Source: Nocardia grenadensis NBRC 108939
Lineage (GTDB): Bacteria; Actinomycetota; Actinomycetes; Mycobacteriales; Mycobacteriaceae
Direction of reading: 5' to 3'
Assembly (NCBI RefSeq): GCF_001613445.1
Contig: NZ_BDCJ01000011.1
Span: 115,030 to 179,029 of the forward strand
DNA length: 64,000 nucleotides
The notes below the pieces were generated by a model that made no database searches, was not told the origin of the DNA, and was given only the letters and a program-made list of their open reading frames with translations. This document shows positions 1-7,095 of this stretch, in pieces (the stretch's first letter is position 1; every line of letters begins with the position of its first letter). Both the position numbers and the translations under genes were made by a program.

Positions 1-693
1 GGCTTCCTTCATGGTCGCCAGCTCTGTAATCAGCGTGCCCTCGGCCTCATACGATTGCCCCGCCGCCTCGTGGAGTCTTGTTACGAAAGGCTCGTTCAGC
101 CCGTCGTCCAGCAGCGCTTTGTCACCCTTCGGATCCATGAGGAACTTCGGTTTGTTTATGTCACCGGTGCCGATCTGGTGAGTGAGGTAGTTCAGCTCCA
201 AATTCGCCCGCTCGATTGTCAACACAAGCTGTCGAGACGGTTTCACCCCGTCAGTTCCGATGGGTTTTTCGATCCTCAGCCACGAATCATCGTATGTGCC
301 ATCCTCTTTTTTCAGAGAGATGTAGGTACCGTCGTCTTTTATGAGATCGTCGGAATCTTTCGGCACATAGTCCGGCCCAAAAGTATCTGCGAGGCCGAGA
401 ATATCATCATTTTTCCGGCGATCGTCCATATCGGCATGAGTCGTACTGTCCATCCACAGAAATCCGTGATGATCTGTGGTCTGCCCGTATGCTTTGCCGC
501 TTTCGGTGATCTCGTAGGGGACGTCGCCTGAATCCCACTGATCGATCCTCCTGGGGTCCCCACCCCAGGGGTCCACCTCGTACAGGGTGACAGCGCCGCC
601 GGGTCCGTCCTGCGCATAGTAGAAGCCCGTGTCCGGTGGATGATCGGTTTTTGTGAGGGAACCGTCGTCCTTGTTCACAAAGTAATCGGTCAT
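1..693 (-). CDS. Unknown acidic protein, 3' end beyond the window (partial)
   Basis: An open frame runs without a stop from the ATG at 693 to the window edge (231 codons), so only the N-terminal part is visible. The start is supported by GGGAG about 7 nt upstream. The product is hydrophilic and strongly acidic, rich in Asp, Lys, Thr and Tyr, with no signal peptide or membrane segment; around residues 205–231 it turns helical and Ala/Glu-rich. Base composition is clearly lower in GC than the neighbours, suggesting horizontal acquisition. It is the last visible gene of a leftward series with a YbaB-like protein. In Nocardia such loci often encode type VII-secretion-linked or toxin-like proteins, but I recognise no domain here and that role is only a guess from context. 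Confidence 0.7.
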   Translation of the reverse strand, partial: MTDYFVNKDDGSLTKTDHPPDTGFYYAQDGPGGAVTLYEVDPWGGDPRRIDQWDSGDVPYEITESGKAYGQTTDHHGFLWMDSTTHADMDDRRKNDDILGLADTFGPDYVPKDSDDLIKDDGTYISLKKEDGTYDDSWLRIEKPIGTDGVKPSRQLVLTIERANLELNYLTHQIGTGDINKPKFLMDPKGDKALLDDGLNEPFVTRLHEAAGQSYEAEGTLITELATMKEA

Positions 694-809
694 ATGCACT
701 CCCTCGAGATCCAGGACTCCGCTGCACACATCTCAGTCAGCCGACAAGCCCGGGGTCTTCACCTCTCAACATCGGCCGACCGCCCACCCGAAACGAGATG
801 TGCCGCGCG

Positions 810-1127
810 TCAGATCTGCTCCGATTCCCCGTTCACACCGGCCCCGCCCTGCCTGTCGATGTGCTCGAACTCCGTTGCGGCGCTTTGCCCGACATTGCCC
901 CCGCCCTGCTGTTTGTCGGCTGCGGCAGTCCACCCCTTGGTCCGGGCTTCCCGCTTCCGGCGGGCAGCGACCGCATACGCGTGAACGCCGTAACCCGCCC
1001 CTTCGTAGAGCTGGGCCTCCCACTCCGGGTCGTCCTTGGACTTATCGCGGATTGGGGCGACACCGTCGAGGGCTCGACTCGCGCGACCACGGACATCGTC
1101 CGGTTGTTGATTGAAGATGCTGTCCAT
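810..1127 (-). CDS. Small hypothetical protein, 105 aa
   Basis: Starts at ATG 1127 (begins MDSIFNQQPDD) with AGGGA about 10 nt upstream; an upstream in-frame extension to 1244 has no ribosome site and reads as low-complexity. The protein is hydrophilic, with a helical stretch near residues 30–65 rich in Ala/Arg/Lys and a polar Gly/Gln-rich tail. No signal peptide, no membrane segment and no WXG motif was seen. It lies between the unknown acidic gene downstream and a 112-aa gene upstream, all leftward with gaps of about 120 bp, so co-transcription is plausible. Family unknown; a chaperone-like or secretion-associated role is conceivable from context only. Confidence 0.55.
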   Translation of the reverse strand: MDSIFNQQPDDVRGRASRALDGVAPIRDKSKDDPEWEAQLYEGAGYGVHAYAVAARRKREARTKGWTAAADKQQGGGNVGQSAATEFEHIDRQGGAGVNGESEQI

Positions 1128-1253
1128 GTCGCCGGTGTCCCTTCCCGATGAGGCTTCCAGACCGATTCTCGTACATCCCCACACTTGGGGAGCGCCGGTC
1201 GAAGCCCCCTCCCCCGCCGGAACGTCCGAATGACGCGTGCGCATGTCCTCGGC

Positions 1254-1592
1254 TCAGAATCCGTTCCTGAACTCCGCTTTCTCCGCACGCTGATAATCGG
1301 CTTCGCTGGGAAGCCCGAGAGAATCCGCAATGTGTGGTAGAACCCCACGCTCGATCAGTATTGCCCGCCGGCCGACCTCGGATTTCATACGAGCGAGCCG
1401 AGCAACTCGCACGACCTCCGCCGCCAGCCATGCGTCCGTGTTGTCCACAACCTCGTCCCCGAGATGCAGACCAACTATGACCCCGGCCGTGTTGCAGGCT
1501 ACGCCAACCGAATAGTCCGCATTGAAGACCTCATAGATCCGCCGACCCGGGTTGCGGGGCGGTGACGCTTCACCATCTTCCGCGGCGCTCAT
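1254..1592 (-). CDS. Hypothetical protein, possible YbaB-related partner
   Basis: 112 aa from ATG 1592. Upstream in-frame codons exist but overlap the preceding gene, and no clear Shine-Dalgarno is visible, so the start is uncertain. The core (residues 15–75) contains EVFNADYSVGVACNTAGVI, alternating beta-like segments followed by a helix with paired Arg residues (VVRVARLARMKSEVGRR). This resembles the beta-sheet and terminal helix of proteins that sit beside YbaB/EbfC genes in Nocardia; the similarity is by eye. The gene follows the YbaB-like gene by about 43 bp on the same strand, so the two probably form one transcript. Function unknown. Confidence 0.55.
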   Translation of the reverse strand: MSAAEDGEASPPRNPGRRIYEVFNADYSVGVACNTAGVIVGLHLGDEVVDNTDAWLAAEVVRVARLARMKSEVGRRAILIERGVLPHIADSLGLPSEADYQRAEKAEFRNGF

Positions 1593-1635
1593 AACCGACA
1601 CGACGCTGATGCCACTCGGGACTGCGCCCGTCCGG

Positions 1636-1971
1636 TCAACGACGCCGCGGCACCCATGGCACCTTCGGCAGATCGGGCCAAGCCGCCTCCTGGATCGTCT
1701 GCTTGTGCTGGTGGGCAGCATCCACAGTGCTCTCGTTGATGGCGGCCATGATGTCGGCCGCCAGTTCGCGACTGTCGGTGAAGTGCGCGATCGTACCGGG
1801 CGCGATATACATGTCGGTCAACCGGAACATTCCATCCACTTCCGGGATGACTCGACCACTCGGGGACGGCCGCCGAGCGCGGATGCGGTCGACGCGCTCC
1901 AGCATGTCATCGGCCGCATGGACGAATTCGCGCCCCAAGGCGAGGGCCTCGATGGTCTTCGGATGCCTCAT
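1636..1971 (-). CDS. YbaB/EbfC-like nucleoid-associated protein
   Basis: 111 aa. Two ATGs lie in tandem at 1974 and 1971; AGGGGG is 6 nt from the second, which is preferred. Residues 15–35 form a charged helix (FVHAADDMLERVDRIRARR), followed by short beta segments (GMFRLTDMYIAPGTIAHF) and a long C-terminal helix with the phrase ADIMAAINESTVDAAHQHK, close to the helix–sheet–helix pattern and the ‘I..A...A..KA’ C-terminal helix of YbaB/EbfC proteins. Those dimerise and bind DNA. In Nocardia such genes often head clusters encoding secreted or toxin-like proteins, which fits the downstream series. Family assignment is by pattern recognition only. Confidence 0.55.
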   Translation of the reverse strand: MRHPKTIEALALGREFVHAADDMLERVDRIRARRPSPSGRVIPEVDGMFRLTDMYIAPGTIAHFTDSRELAADIMAAINESTVDAAHQHKQTIQEAAWPDLPKVPWVPRRR

Positions 1972-2272
1972 CATGAGCCCCCTGGCCGGGTATGCGCCTG
2001 TCGAGAGCACCGCACGCGACCGGACCGCAACACGATCTCTTCCTCGGAATCCAGGCCATCTGCAGAGAGTCGCCGAGCCGGCCGCACGAACTGCCGCAAC
2101 ACTCCTCCTCCCGTCGACAGCGCTGATCCAGCGTTCCATACCATCCGAGGAATTCTCAAGCCTGGGAAGGCGGCGCCCACTCCGATATGGCAACTAGCGT
2201 ACAAAGTCCCGACCACAGCCGGAGCAACACCGTCGAAGCCCTACTCGAGCCCTCGCGCGAAACAGGACCGTG
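1972..2272. other. Intergenic stretch, no gene seen
   Basis: About 300 bp between the putative prenyltransferase stop and the YbaB-like start. Both flanking genes run leftward. The open frames crossing it have no ribosome site and show low-complexity translations. It presumably holds the end of one transcript and the promoter of the next; no clear hairpin or promoter could be picked out. Confidence 0.4.
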
Positions 2273-3301
2273 TCATCCGGCGCTCCATATCGGCACACCA
2301 TAGACATTCAGTTTGTCGATACCGTGGTCTGCCGAGAAACCCACCCCTAATGCGGAGTAATGCCAGGCAGCTCCGACTGCTCGCGCGGCCGCTGCCATGG
2401 CGTCCACCGCATGGGTGGAGCCGTGGTGCCGCGTCGCCAGCTCACGAGTGACCTCGGTCAGGTCGATATCGCCCAATGCGAGCGGGTTGAGTGTCAGGGT
2501 AGAGGCACCGGGCCCACGGGCCCGGCAAATGAAGTAATGGTACCGATGGAGCGCAGTGGGATCGGCACCACACGCGACGAGCTCGGACAATATCTCCCAC
2601 GCCGGATCACCGAAGTACCTGACCAGTTTCATGGGTGTGGCAATGTGGGGCCGGACACTCATATAGACCTTGTATACGACCTCACCGAGTGCGTTGGCCT
2701 CCAAGGTAGCGAGAAGGGGCCTGAGGAGTGGTCGCCCTTCCTCGGGAACCGTAGCCAGCCCCGCGAAACCTGGCAGTTGACGACACAGTCCCTCGAGAGC
2801 AGCCGGCGACCTCAGCGGACCGCAATATACTTTGATGCCGGAAACCGGGAGGGCAGCCATATCGCGATAGACGACCCCAATGAAGGTCGAGCCGCTGTAC
2901 CAGGTCGGGACCAGGGCCGGTTCGGGATGAACGTACTCGATGAGGGACCGGAACAACCCCGTGGTCTCGTCGCCCCCGGACGCCAGCCGCCGCACGAGTT
3001 CTCCGACCGCGATCCGCTGGGCGGTGAGCCTGGATTCAAAGGTCGTCTCCTGCGTCGCGGGCTCCGTGACGTACCGAACCGCGCGGGTGGTGCGTCCTCT
3101 GCCACCGGTTACGCTTGCCTCGAACGGAAGGCCCGAAAGAGTGAGCGTACTCGCCTGACGTCCATCACCGCGCTTCGTGTTCAGTTGCCCCCCGGAAGCA
3201 TGTTCCAGCACCTCCCGAACCGACCCCGGATCATGCGGCAACTCCATTCGTTCCAGGAGATCGATCAGATAGGTCCCGACCGCGTGGACAGTGTCGATCA
3301 T
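2273..3301 (-). CDS. Putative ABBA/DMATS-like aromatic prenyltransferase
   Basis: 342 aa, soluble, no signal peptide. The sequence has repeated K-x-Y strands: GIKVYCGPL near residue 160, VVYKVYMSV near 209, HRYHYFICRA near 251 and DKLNVYGVPIW at the C-terminus, preceded by a GVGF strand. Near residue 57 there is GLPFEASV, followed by RAVRYVTEP near 73. This order matches the N-terminal P-x-E and R-x-x-x-EP segments and the alternating Lys/Tyr strands that hold the diphosphate in fungal and bacterial indole prenyltransferases of the DMATS/ABBA fold. Those enzymes move a dimethylallyl or longer prenyl group onto aromatic side chains. The ATG has only a weak ribosome site and overlaps the stop of a 33-codon ORF by 4 bp, implying translational coupling. 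Methyltransferase and TetR genes lie upstream. The family call is by motif pattern only; a different ABBA-fold or unrelated enzyme is possible. Confidence 0.5.
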   Translation of the reverse strand: MIDTVHAVGTYLIDLLERMELPHDPGSVREVLEHASGGQLNTKRGDGRQASTLTLSGLPFEASVTGGRGRTTRAVRYVTEPATQETTFESRLTAQRIAVGELVRRLASGGDETTGLFRSLIEYVHPEPALVPTWYSGSTFIGVVYRDMAALPVSGIKVYCGPLRSPAALEGLCRQLPGFAGLATVPEEGRPLLRPLLATLEANALGEVVYKVYMSVRPHIATPMKLVRYFGDPAWEILSELVACGADPTALHRYHYFICRARGPGASTLTLNPLALGDIDLTEVTRELATRHHGSTHAVDAMAAAARAVGAAWHYSALGVGFSADHGIDKLNVYGVPIWSAG

Positions 3302-3399
3302 CGACTGTCTTCGGTGAGGGGCGCCCTTGCAGCACAGCCTCGGGTATGCCTTTCCAGCCGATCCGCGCAGGCCTCACCGGCATTGCTGTTGTCGGGCAT
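3298..3399 (-). CDS. 33-aa micro-ORF coupled to the prenyltransferase-like gene
   Basis: Starts at ATG 3399 with GGAGGA two bases upstream, the strongest ribosome site in this part of the window. Its TGA overlaps the ATG of the prenyltransferase-like gene in the sequence ATGA. The peptide begins MPDNSNAGEACADRLERH and ends in APLTEDSR; it has two cysteines (positions 11 and 22) separated by a basic stretch, Ser/Thr residues and a fairly polar N-terminus. It lies between a SAM methyltransferase gene and a prenyltransferase-like gene. It could be a precursor peptide modified by these enzymes, or merely a coupling leader. The start, ribosome site and overlap are visible; the function is inference. 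Confidence 0.5.
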   Translation of the reverse strand: MPDNSNAGEACADRLERHTRGCAARAPLTEDSR

Positions 3400-3511
3400 A
3401 GTCCTCCCATGTTCTCTCCGCCGCCTGCCTCGAAATGATTGTCACGACTACCCAGCGATGAGAACCGGCTTCGGTACCGACGTGCGATGCCGGCGCTTCC
3501 TCCCAGGGGCC

Positions 3512-4204
3512 TCAGCGTTGCGAGTCGTCACCTGCCCGGTCCGGTTTCCTGGCCACGATGGCGCCCGTGCCGGACCCGAACTCGGCGAACTCCGATTCGG
3601 CGAAACCCACCTCTTCCAGAGCAGCCATGTAGTTCCGGATATCCACGGCGGCGAAGCGGTCGACGTTACTCGTTCGGCGAACCCTGTCGCTCGCTCGGAA
3701 GACTGCCCGTACGAGGGCGGACGGATGGGCGTCGGCGAGCACGAGCCGCCCACTCGGCCGCAATACGCGCCACATCTCCGCAAGTGCCGCCACTCGATGC
3801 CTTTCGGGGATGTGATGCATGACAAAGGTGCAGGTGACCACGTCGAACGCCGCATCGGGTAGCACCAATTCCTGTGCCGGAGAACAGAGGTAGCGGTGAC
3901 GCGGATCGTGGTGCCGGTTGTATGCGATGGCCTCCGGAGAGGGGTCCACGCCGGTGGCGCTGCCGCCGGGTCCCGTCCGGTGACCGAGTGCGCGGACGAG
4001 CTTCCCGGGACCACAACCCACATCGAGGGCGTCTTCCCCCGCCCGCAGGCCACTGCGGGCGACGATTTCCTGTAGCAACCGCCCCTGCCCGCCGAGGAAG
4101 TACACCGCGGTGAACAATTTGTACCGGCGCAGGCCGGACAGTATGAGACCGGTATCCGGTTCGTCGACGAACATGGAATTACGTACACGCTGATCTGAGG
4201 TCAT
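3512..4204 (-). CDS. Class I SAM-dependent methyltransferase
   Basis: 230 aa from ATG 4204 (MTSDQRVRNSMFVDEPDTG). The SAM-binding loop DVGCGPGKLVRALG (motif I) lies near residue 57, an acidic residue after the second strand is seen in TGVDPSPEAIAYN, and motif post-I/IV appears as FDVVTCTFVMHHIPE with RVLRPSGRLVLAD after it. This is the UbiE/Coq5-type small-molecule methyltransferase layout (Methyltransf_11). Substrate unknown. The next gene downstream on the same strand, after 112 bp, is the 33-codon ORF, then the prenyltransferase-like gene, so a tailoring role on the same product is plausible. No strong Shine-Dalgarno precedes 4204; ATG 4174 is an alternative. Divergent from the TetR gene. 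Confidence 0.85.
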   Translation of the reverse strand: MTSDQRVRNSMFVDEPDTGLILSGLRRYKLFTAVYFLGGQGRLLQEIVARSGLRAGEDALDVGCGPGKLVRALGHRTGPGGSATGVDPSPEAIAYNRHHDPRHRYLCSPAQELVLPDAAFDVVTCTFVMHHIPERHRVAALAEMWRVLRPSGRLVLADAHPSALVRAVFRASDRVRRTSNVDRFAAVDIRNYMAALEEVGFAESEFAEFGSGTGAIVARKPDRAGDDSQR

Positions 4205-4268
4205 GCACCGATAGTCGCCGCTCGGTCGACCCTCGACCAGAATCAATCCGGCCGGATGTGTCCTTTTG

Positions 4269-4293
4269 CGGACAGACCCTGGACTACTGTCCG
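4269..4293. promoter_or_regulatory. Inverted repeat, candidate TetR operator
   Basis: CGGACAG at 4269–4275 and CTGTCCG at 4287–4293 are perfect 7-bp arms with an 11-bp spacer; TTGC/GCAA flanks extend the symmetry with one extra base. It lies 27 bp upstream of the tetR start and in the divergent region facing the methyltransferase gene, where a TetR dimer could control both directions. Direct evidence is the symmetry and position only. Confidence 0.45.
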
Positions 4294-4320
4294 GCAACGG
4301 TCCAAGTCGAGAGGAAGAGC

Positions 4321-4866
4321 ATGGAAACACCGGACCGTCGGGTCCGCCGTACCCGGGACGCCCTGCACCGGGCGCTCATCGAGTTGATGATGCGGCGCCC
4401 CTACGACCGCATCACCGTGAGCGATGTGATCGCCCGGGCCGATGTCGGCCGCTCGACCTTCTACGCCCACTACCGTGACAAGGACGAGCTGCTCGTGGTG
4501 AGTTGCGCCGAGCACCTACGCAAAGAGATCGCCCACTCCACGGATCGGGGGCCGTGGGCTCCGGTGCGGGTGATGCTCGACCTGGCCGCCGGGTATCCCG
4601 AGGTGTACCGACCGCTGGTGGGCCCGAAGGCGTCGGCGACCGCGTTGCGCGGCTACCGGCAGAGTATGGCGACGATCCTGCGAGAGCATCTCGCCGAGCA
4701 GCCGGGCCTGCCCGCCGATGAGCTCACGGTCACCATGGTGTCGTGGGCACTGGTGGGCTTGCTCACCGCGGTCGCCGATCCGTCGACGCCGATACCGCCC
4801 GGGACCGCTTGGCGGCATTTCGAAACCACGTTCGCCCGGCGGGTGGACCGGCCGGGCGCGGATTGA
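4321..4866 (+). CDS. TetR-family transcriptional regulator
   Basis: 181 aa from ATG 4321, with GAGAGGAAG about 5 nt upstream. Residues 8–55 form the TetR DNA-binding domain: RRTRDALHRALIELMMRR, then ITVSDVIARADVGRSTFYAHY and the conserved tail KDELL. The C-terminal two thirds is the variable ligand-binding helical part. It is divergent from the methyltransferase/prenyltransferase group, and a perfect inverted repeat sits in the shared spacer, so it probably represses that group and itself. The inducer cannot be predicted. Confidence 0.9.
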   Translation: METPDRRVRRTRDALHRALIELMMRRPYDRITVSDVIARADVGRSTFYAHYRDKDELLVVSCAEHLRKEIAHSTDRGPWAPVRVMLDLAAGYPEVYRPLVGPKASATALRGYRQSMATILREHLAEQPGLPADELTVTMVSWALVGLLTAVADPSTPIPPGTAWRHFETTFARRVDRPGAD

Positions 4867-4883
4867 CCGATCCGGGGACGACA

Positions 4884-4910
4884 GAGCCCTGCCCGCCGCG
4901 GGCAGGGCTC
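4884..4910. terminator. Bidirectional hairpin between tetR and the ABC permease
   Basis: GAGCCCTGCCC (4884–4894), loop GCCGC, GGGCAGGGCTC (4900–4910): a perfect 11-bp stem between two convergent genes, typical of U-tract-poor actinobacterial terminators. Confidence 0.75.
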
Positions 4911-4924
4911 GAGACGAGTGGCGG

Positions 4925-5617
4925 TCAGGCGGTGGCCCGGCGAATCGCGGCCCACGCCCCGATCAGCGCCGCCAGCGCGACCACCGCGGGCAGCACCACC
5001 ATCGGCACCACCCGGGGTGTATCGGCGAACCAGGAACCCACCGCGGGCCACCCGCGCTGCCAGGTCACCAGGATGGCGGCGAGGCCGCCGACGACCAGGA
5101 AGGCGGCGCCGGTGGTGAACAGCCCGGTGACCCGCCAGCGCTGGTAGATCGCGCCGAGCAACAGGCTCACGCAGGCGACCAGGCTCAGGAACGCCACGTA
5201 GGTCCCCAACTGGATCAGCCGGTTGTCGGTGAAACTGCCCGGCAGCCCGAACATCCTCATCCGCACACCCCACCCGTCGGTGTGGTCCTCGACAATGGCC
5301 AGCACCCACAGCAGCAGGGCCGTCCCGGTCACCTGCACCACGCCGACCAGGGCGGTGGCATTGAAGAAGTCGCGGCGGGTGACACCGAGACCGAGGGCGA
5401 ACGGGAAGGTCTGGGTCATCGCGCCCATATAGAACGCCATGGTCACGCCGAGGATGGAGTAGATGCTGCCGGTGGTGTTCGCTTCGGTGGCGTCGACGAG
5501 GGCGAAGATCACCCACGGGATCGCGAAGGCCGCGAGGAGGATGCCCAGCGGCCAGGCCAGGAGCAGCGGCCAGGCCACCGTGTGGATCCGGGAGACATTG
5601 AGGGCGCGGGCGATCAT
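4925..5617 (-). CDS. ABC transporter permease, YtrA-type operon
   Basis: 230 aa with about six membrane segments: VAWPLLLAWPLGILLAAFAI, ILGVTMAFYMGAMTQ, VVQVTGTALLLWVLAIV, YVAFLSLVACVSLLLGAIY, GAAFLVVGGLAAILVTW and a C-terminal VVALAALIGAWAAIRR. Its start overlaps the ATPase stop by 4 bp (ATGA), and both follow a GntR gene. This matches the YtrABCDEF/BcrAB-like small exporters induced by cell-envelope stress or peptide antibiotics. The substrate is not evident. Confidence 0.8.
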   Translation of the reverse strand: MIARALNVSRIHTVAWPLLLAWPLGILLAAFAIPWVIFALVDATEANTTGSIYSILGVTMAFYMGAMTQTFPFALGLGVTRRDFFNATALVGVVQVTGTALLLWVLAIVEDHTDGWGVRMRMFGLPGSFTDNRLIQLGTYVAFLSLVACVSLLLGAIYQRWRVTGLFTTGAAFLVVGGLAAILVTWQRGWPAVGSWFADTPRVVPMVVLPAVVALAALIGAWAAIRRATA

Positions 5618-6531
5618 GACTGTTCCTTGCCGTGCACAGGAGTGGTTTCGACGATGAGCTGCTGCAGTGAGACCGGTTCCACCAGCAGGCCCAACGCTTT
5701 CGCGTGCCGGGTGTCCTCGGCGTGGTCGGCGGTGCGCAGCCGGACCCGGCTCTGTGTGCCCAGTGATTCCCGGCGCAGCTCCGGCCGGCCGGCGACGAAA
5801 CGGTCGATATCGGAGGTTGGTCCGGCGACGCTGAGGGCCGAATCGCGCAACTCGTCGGCCGAGGCGTCGGTGACGAGCCGGCCGCGGTCGATGAGCAGGA
5901 CGTGTTCGAGGAGGTCAGCGACCTCGTCGATCAGATGGGTGGACAGCACCACGGTGCGCGGATGCTCGGCGTAGTCGGCGAGCAGGCGGTCGTAGAAGAG
6001 TTGCCGGGCCACGGCGTCCAAGCCGAGATATGGTTCGTCGAAGAAGGTGAGCGGAGCGCGGGACGCCAGACCGACGATGACCCCGAGCGCGGAGGTCATT
6101 CCGCGGGAGAGCTTCTTCACCTTCCGGTCGGCGGGCAGATCGAAATCGCGCATCAATTCGCGCGCGAAGTCCTCGTCCCAGTTGGGCAGCAGATGCCGTG
6201 CCGCGCCGAGCACATGCCGGACCTTGTAATCGGCCGGGTATGCCTGACTCTCCTTGATGAAGGACACCGAGCGCAGCACTTCGGCGTTCTCGTGCGGGAC
6301 CGCCCCGTTGATGCGGACTTCGCCGGAAGTCTGGAACAGCTGTCCGGTGAGTACCTGCATGAGAGTGGTCTTCCCGGCGCCGTTACGGCCGAGCAGCCCG
6401 TAGATGGTGTTCTCGCGCAGATCGAAGGTCACATCGTCGAGCGCGGTGACCGAGCCGAACCGCATGGTGACCCCGCGGGCGCGGGCCAGTACCTCGTTGT
6501 CGAGCGCCGGGTCGATGAAAGTGGTGTTCAT
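5614..6531 (-). CDS. ABC transporter ATP-binding protein
   Basis: 305 aa. The Walker A is GLLGRNGAGKTT near residue 45; the signature region is the unusual LSRGMTSALGVIVGLASRAP near 142, and the Walker B is PLTFFDEPYLGLD near 163, followed by the H-loop VVLSTHLIDEV. This is the DrrA/CcmA-like exporter ATPase layout, with a C-terminal accessory segment. It overlaps gntR by 4 bp upstream and the permease by 4 bp downstream, so the three are translationally coupled. Likely function: energising export by the downstream permease. Confidence 0.9.
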   Translation of the reverse strand: MNTTFIDPALDNEVLARARGVTMRFGSVTALDDVTFDLRENTIYGLLGRNGAGKTTLMQVLTGQLFQTSGEVRINGAVPHENAEVLRSVSFIKESQAYPADYKVRHVLGAARHLLPNWDEDFARELMRDFDLPADRKVKKLSRGMTSALGVIVGLASRAPLTFFDEPYLGLDAVARQLFYDRLLADYAEHPRTVVLSTHLIDEVADLLEHVLLIDRGRLVTDASADELRDSALSVAGPTSDIDRFVAGRPELRRESLGTQSRVRLRTADHAEDTRHAKALGLLVEPVSLQQLIVETTPVHGKEQS

Positions 6532-6890
6532 TGGGTCCCCTCCCGCTGGTCGAGCAGGGTCTTGAGTTCGTCGATACCCAGGCCGAGCTTGTCCGCCTCG
6601 GCAATGAGCGGGTCGATGTATTGCTGCGCGAAGCGTTCTCTGCGCCGCAGCCGCAGCGCACCGCGCGCACCGGCGGTGACGAACATGCCGATCCCTCGTT
6701 TCTTGTACAGAATCCCGTCCGACACCAGCTGGTTCAGGCCTTTGGCCGCGGTCGCCGGGTTGATCCGGTGGAAGGCCGCGAGCTCGTTCGACGACGGCGC
6801 CTGACTCTCCTCGGACAGCGATCCGTCGATGATCGAGTTCTCGACCATCTCCGCGATCTGGAGAAAGAGCGGCTTACCGTCCGCGAGCAC
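6528..6890 (-). CDS. GntR-family regulator, YtrA subfamily
   Basis: 120 aa from GTG 6890, preceded by GAGGA three nt upstream. A winged-helix domain fills residues 5–75 (LFLQIAEMVENSIIDGSL, then SSNELAAFHRINPATAAKGL, GILYKKRGIGMFV); the short C-terminal tail without an effector domain is typical of YtrA-type GntR proteins. These repress their own ABC transporter operon. A perfect 26-bp palindrome ends 24 bp upstream of the start. Confidence 0.9.
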   Translation of the reverse strand: MLADGKPLFLQIAEMVENSIIDGSLSEESQAPSSNELAAFHRINPATAAKGLNQLVSDGILYKKRGIGMFVTAGARGALRLRRRERFAQQYIDPLIAEADKLGLGIDELKTLLDQREGTQ

Positions 6891-6914
6891 GGGTCCTCAC
6901 CTTGCCTGGTAGAG

Positions 6915-6940
6915 TGGTTCATTACTCATGTAATGAACCA
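6915..6940. promoter_or_regulatory. Perfect palindrome, GntR (YtrA-type) operator
   Basis: TGGTTCATTAC (6915–6925), spacer TCAT, GTAATGAACCA (6930–6940): 11-bp perfect arms. Symmetric GTTCATTAC-type sites are known for YtrA regulators. The site lies just upstream of the gntR start, so it very likely mediates autoregulation of the exporter operon. Confidence 0.75.
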
Positions 6941-7095
6941 TAGAGCCTGGAGGTCTTCCCGCGCAAGCCGCGACGCACTGTCTACCCGCCCGGCTGTCGC
7001 GGACCGACGATGCCGGGTACGGAATGCGACCGAGAAAGCGCTGGTGGCACTAGGGTGGTCACGCAGATTCGCCGGATCGAACGCAGGGGGTTCGC

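Noticed and set aside
1552..2451. Plus-strand open frame of 299 codons
   Set aside because: Arg/Pro/Ser-rich mirror of minus-strand genes with no ribosome site.
2360..3862. 500-codon plus-strand open frame
   Set aside because: Antisense to the prenyltransferase-like and methyltransferase genes; no domain and no ribosome site.
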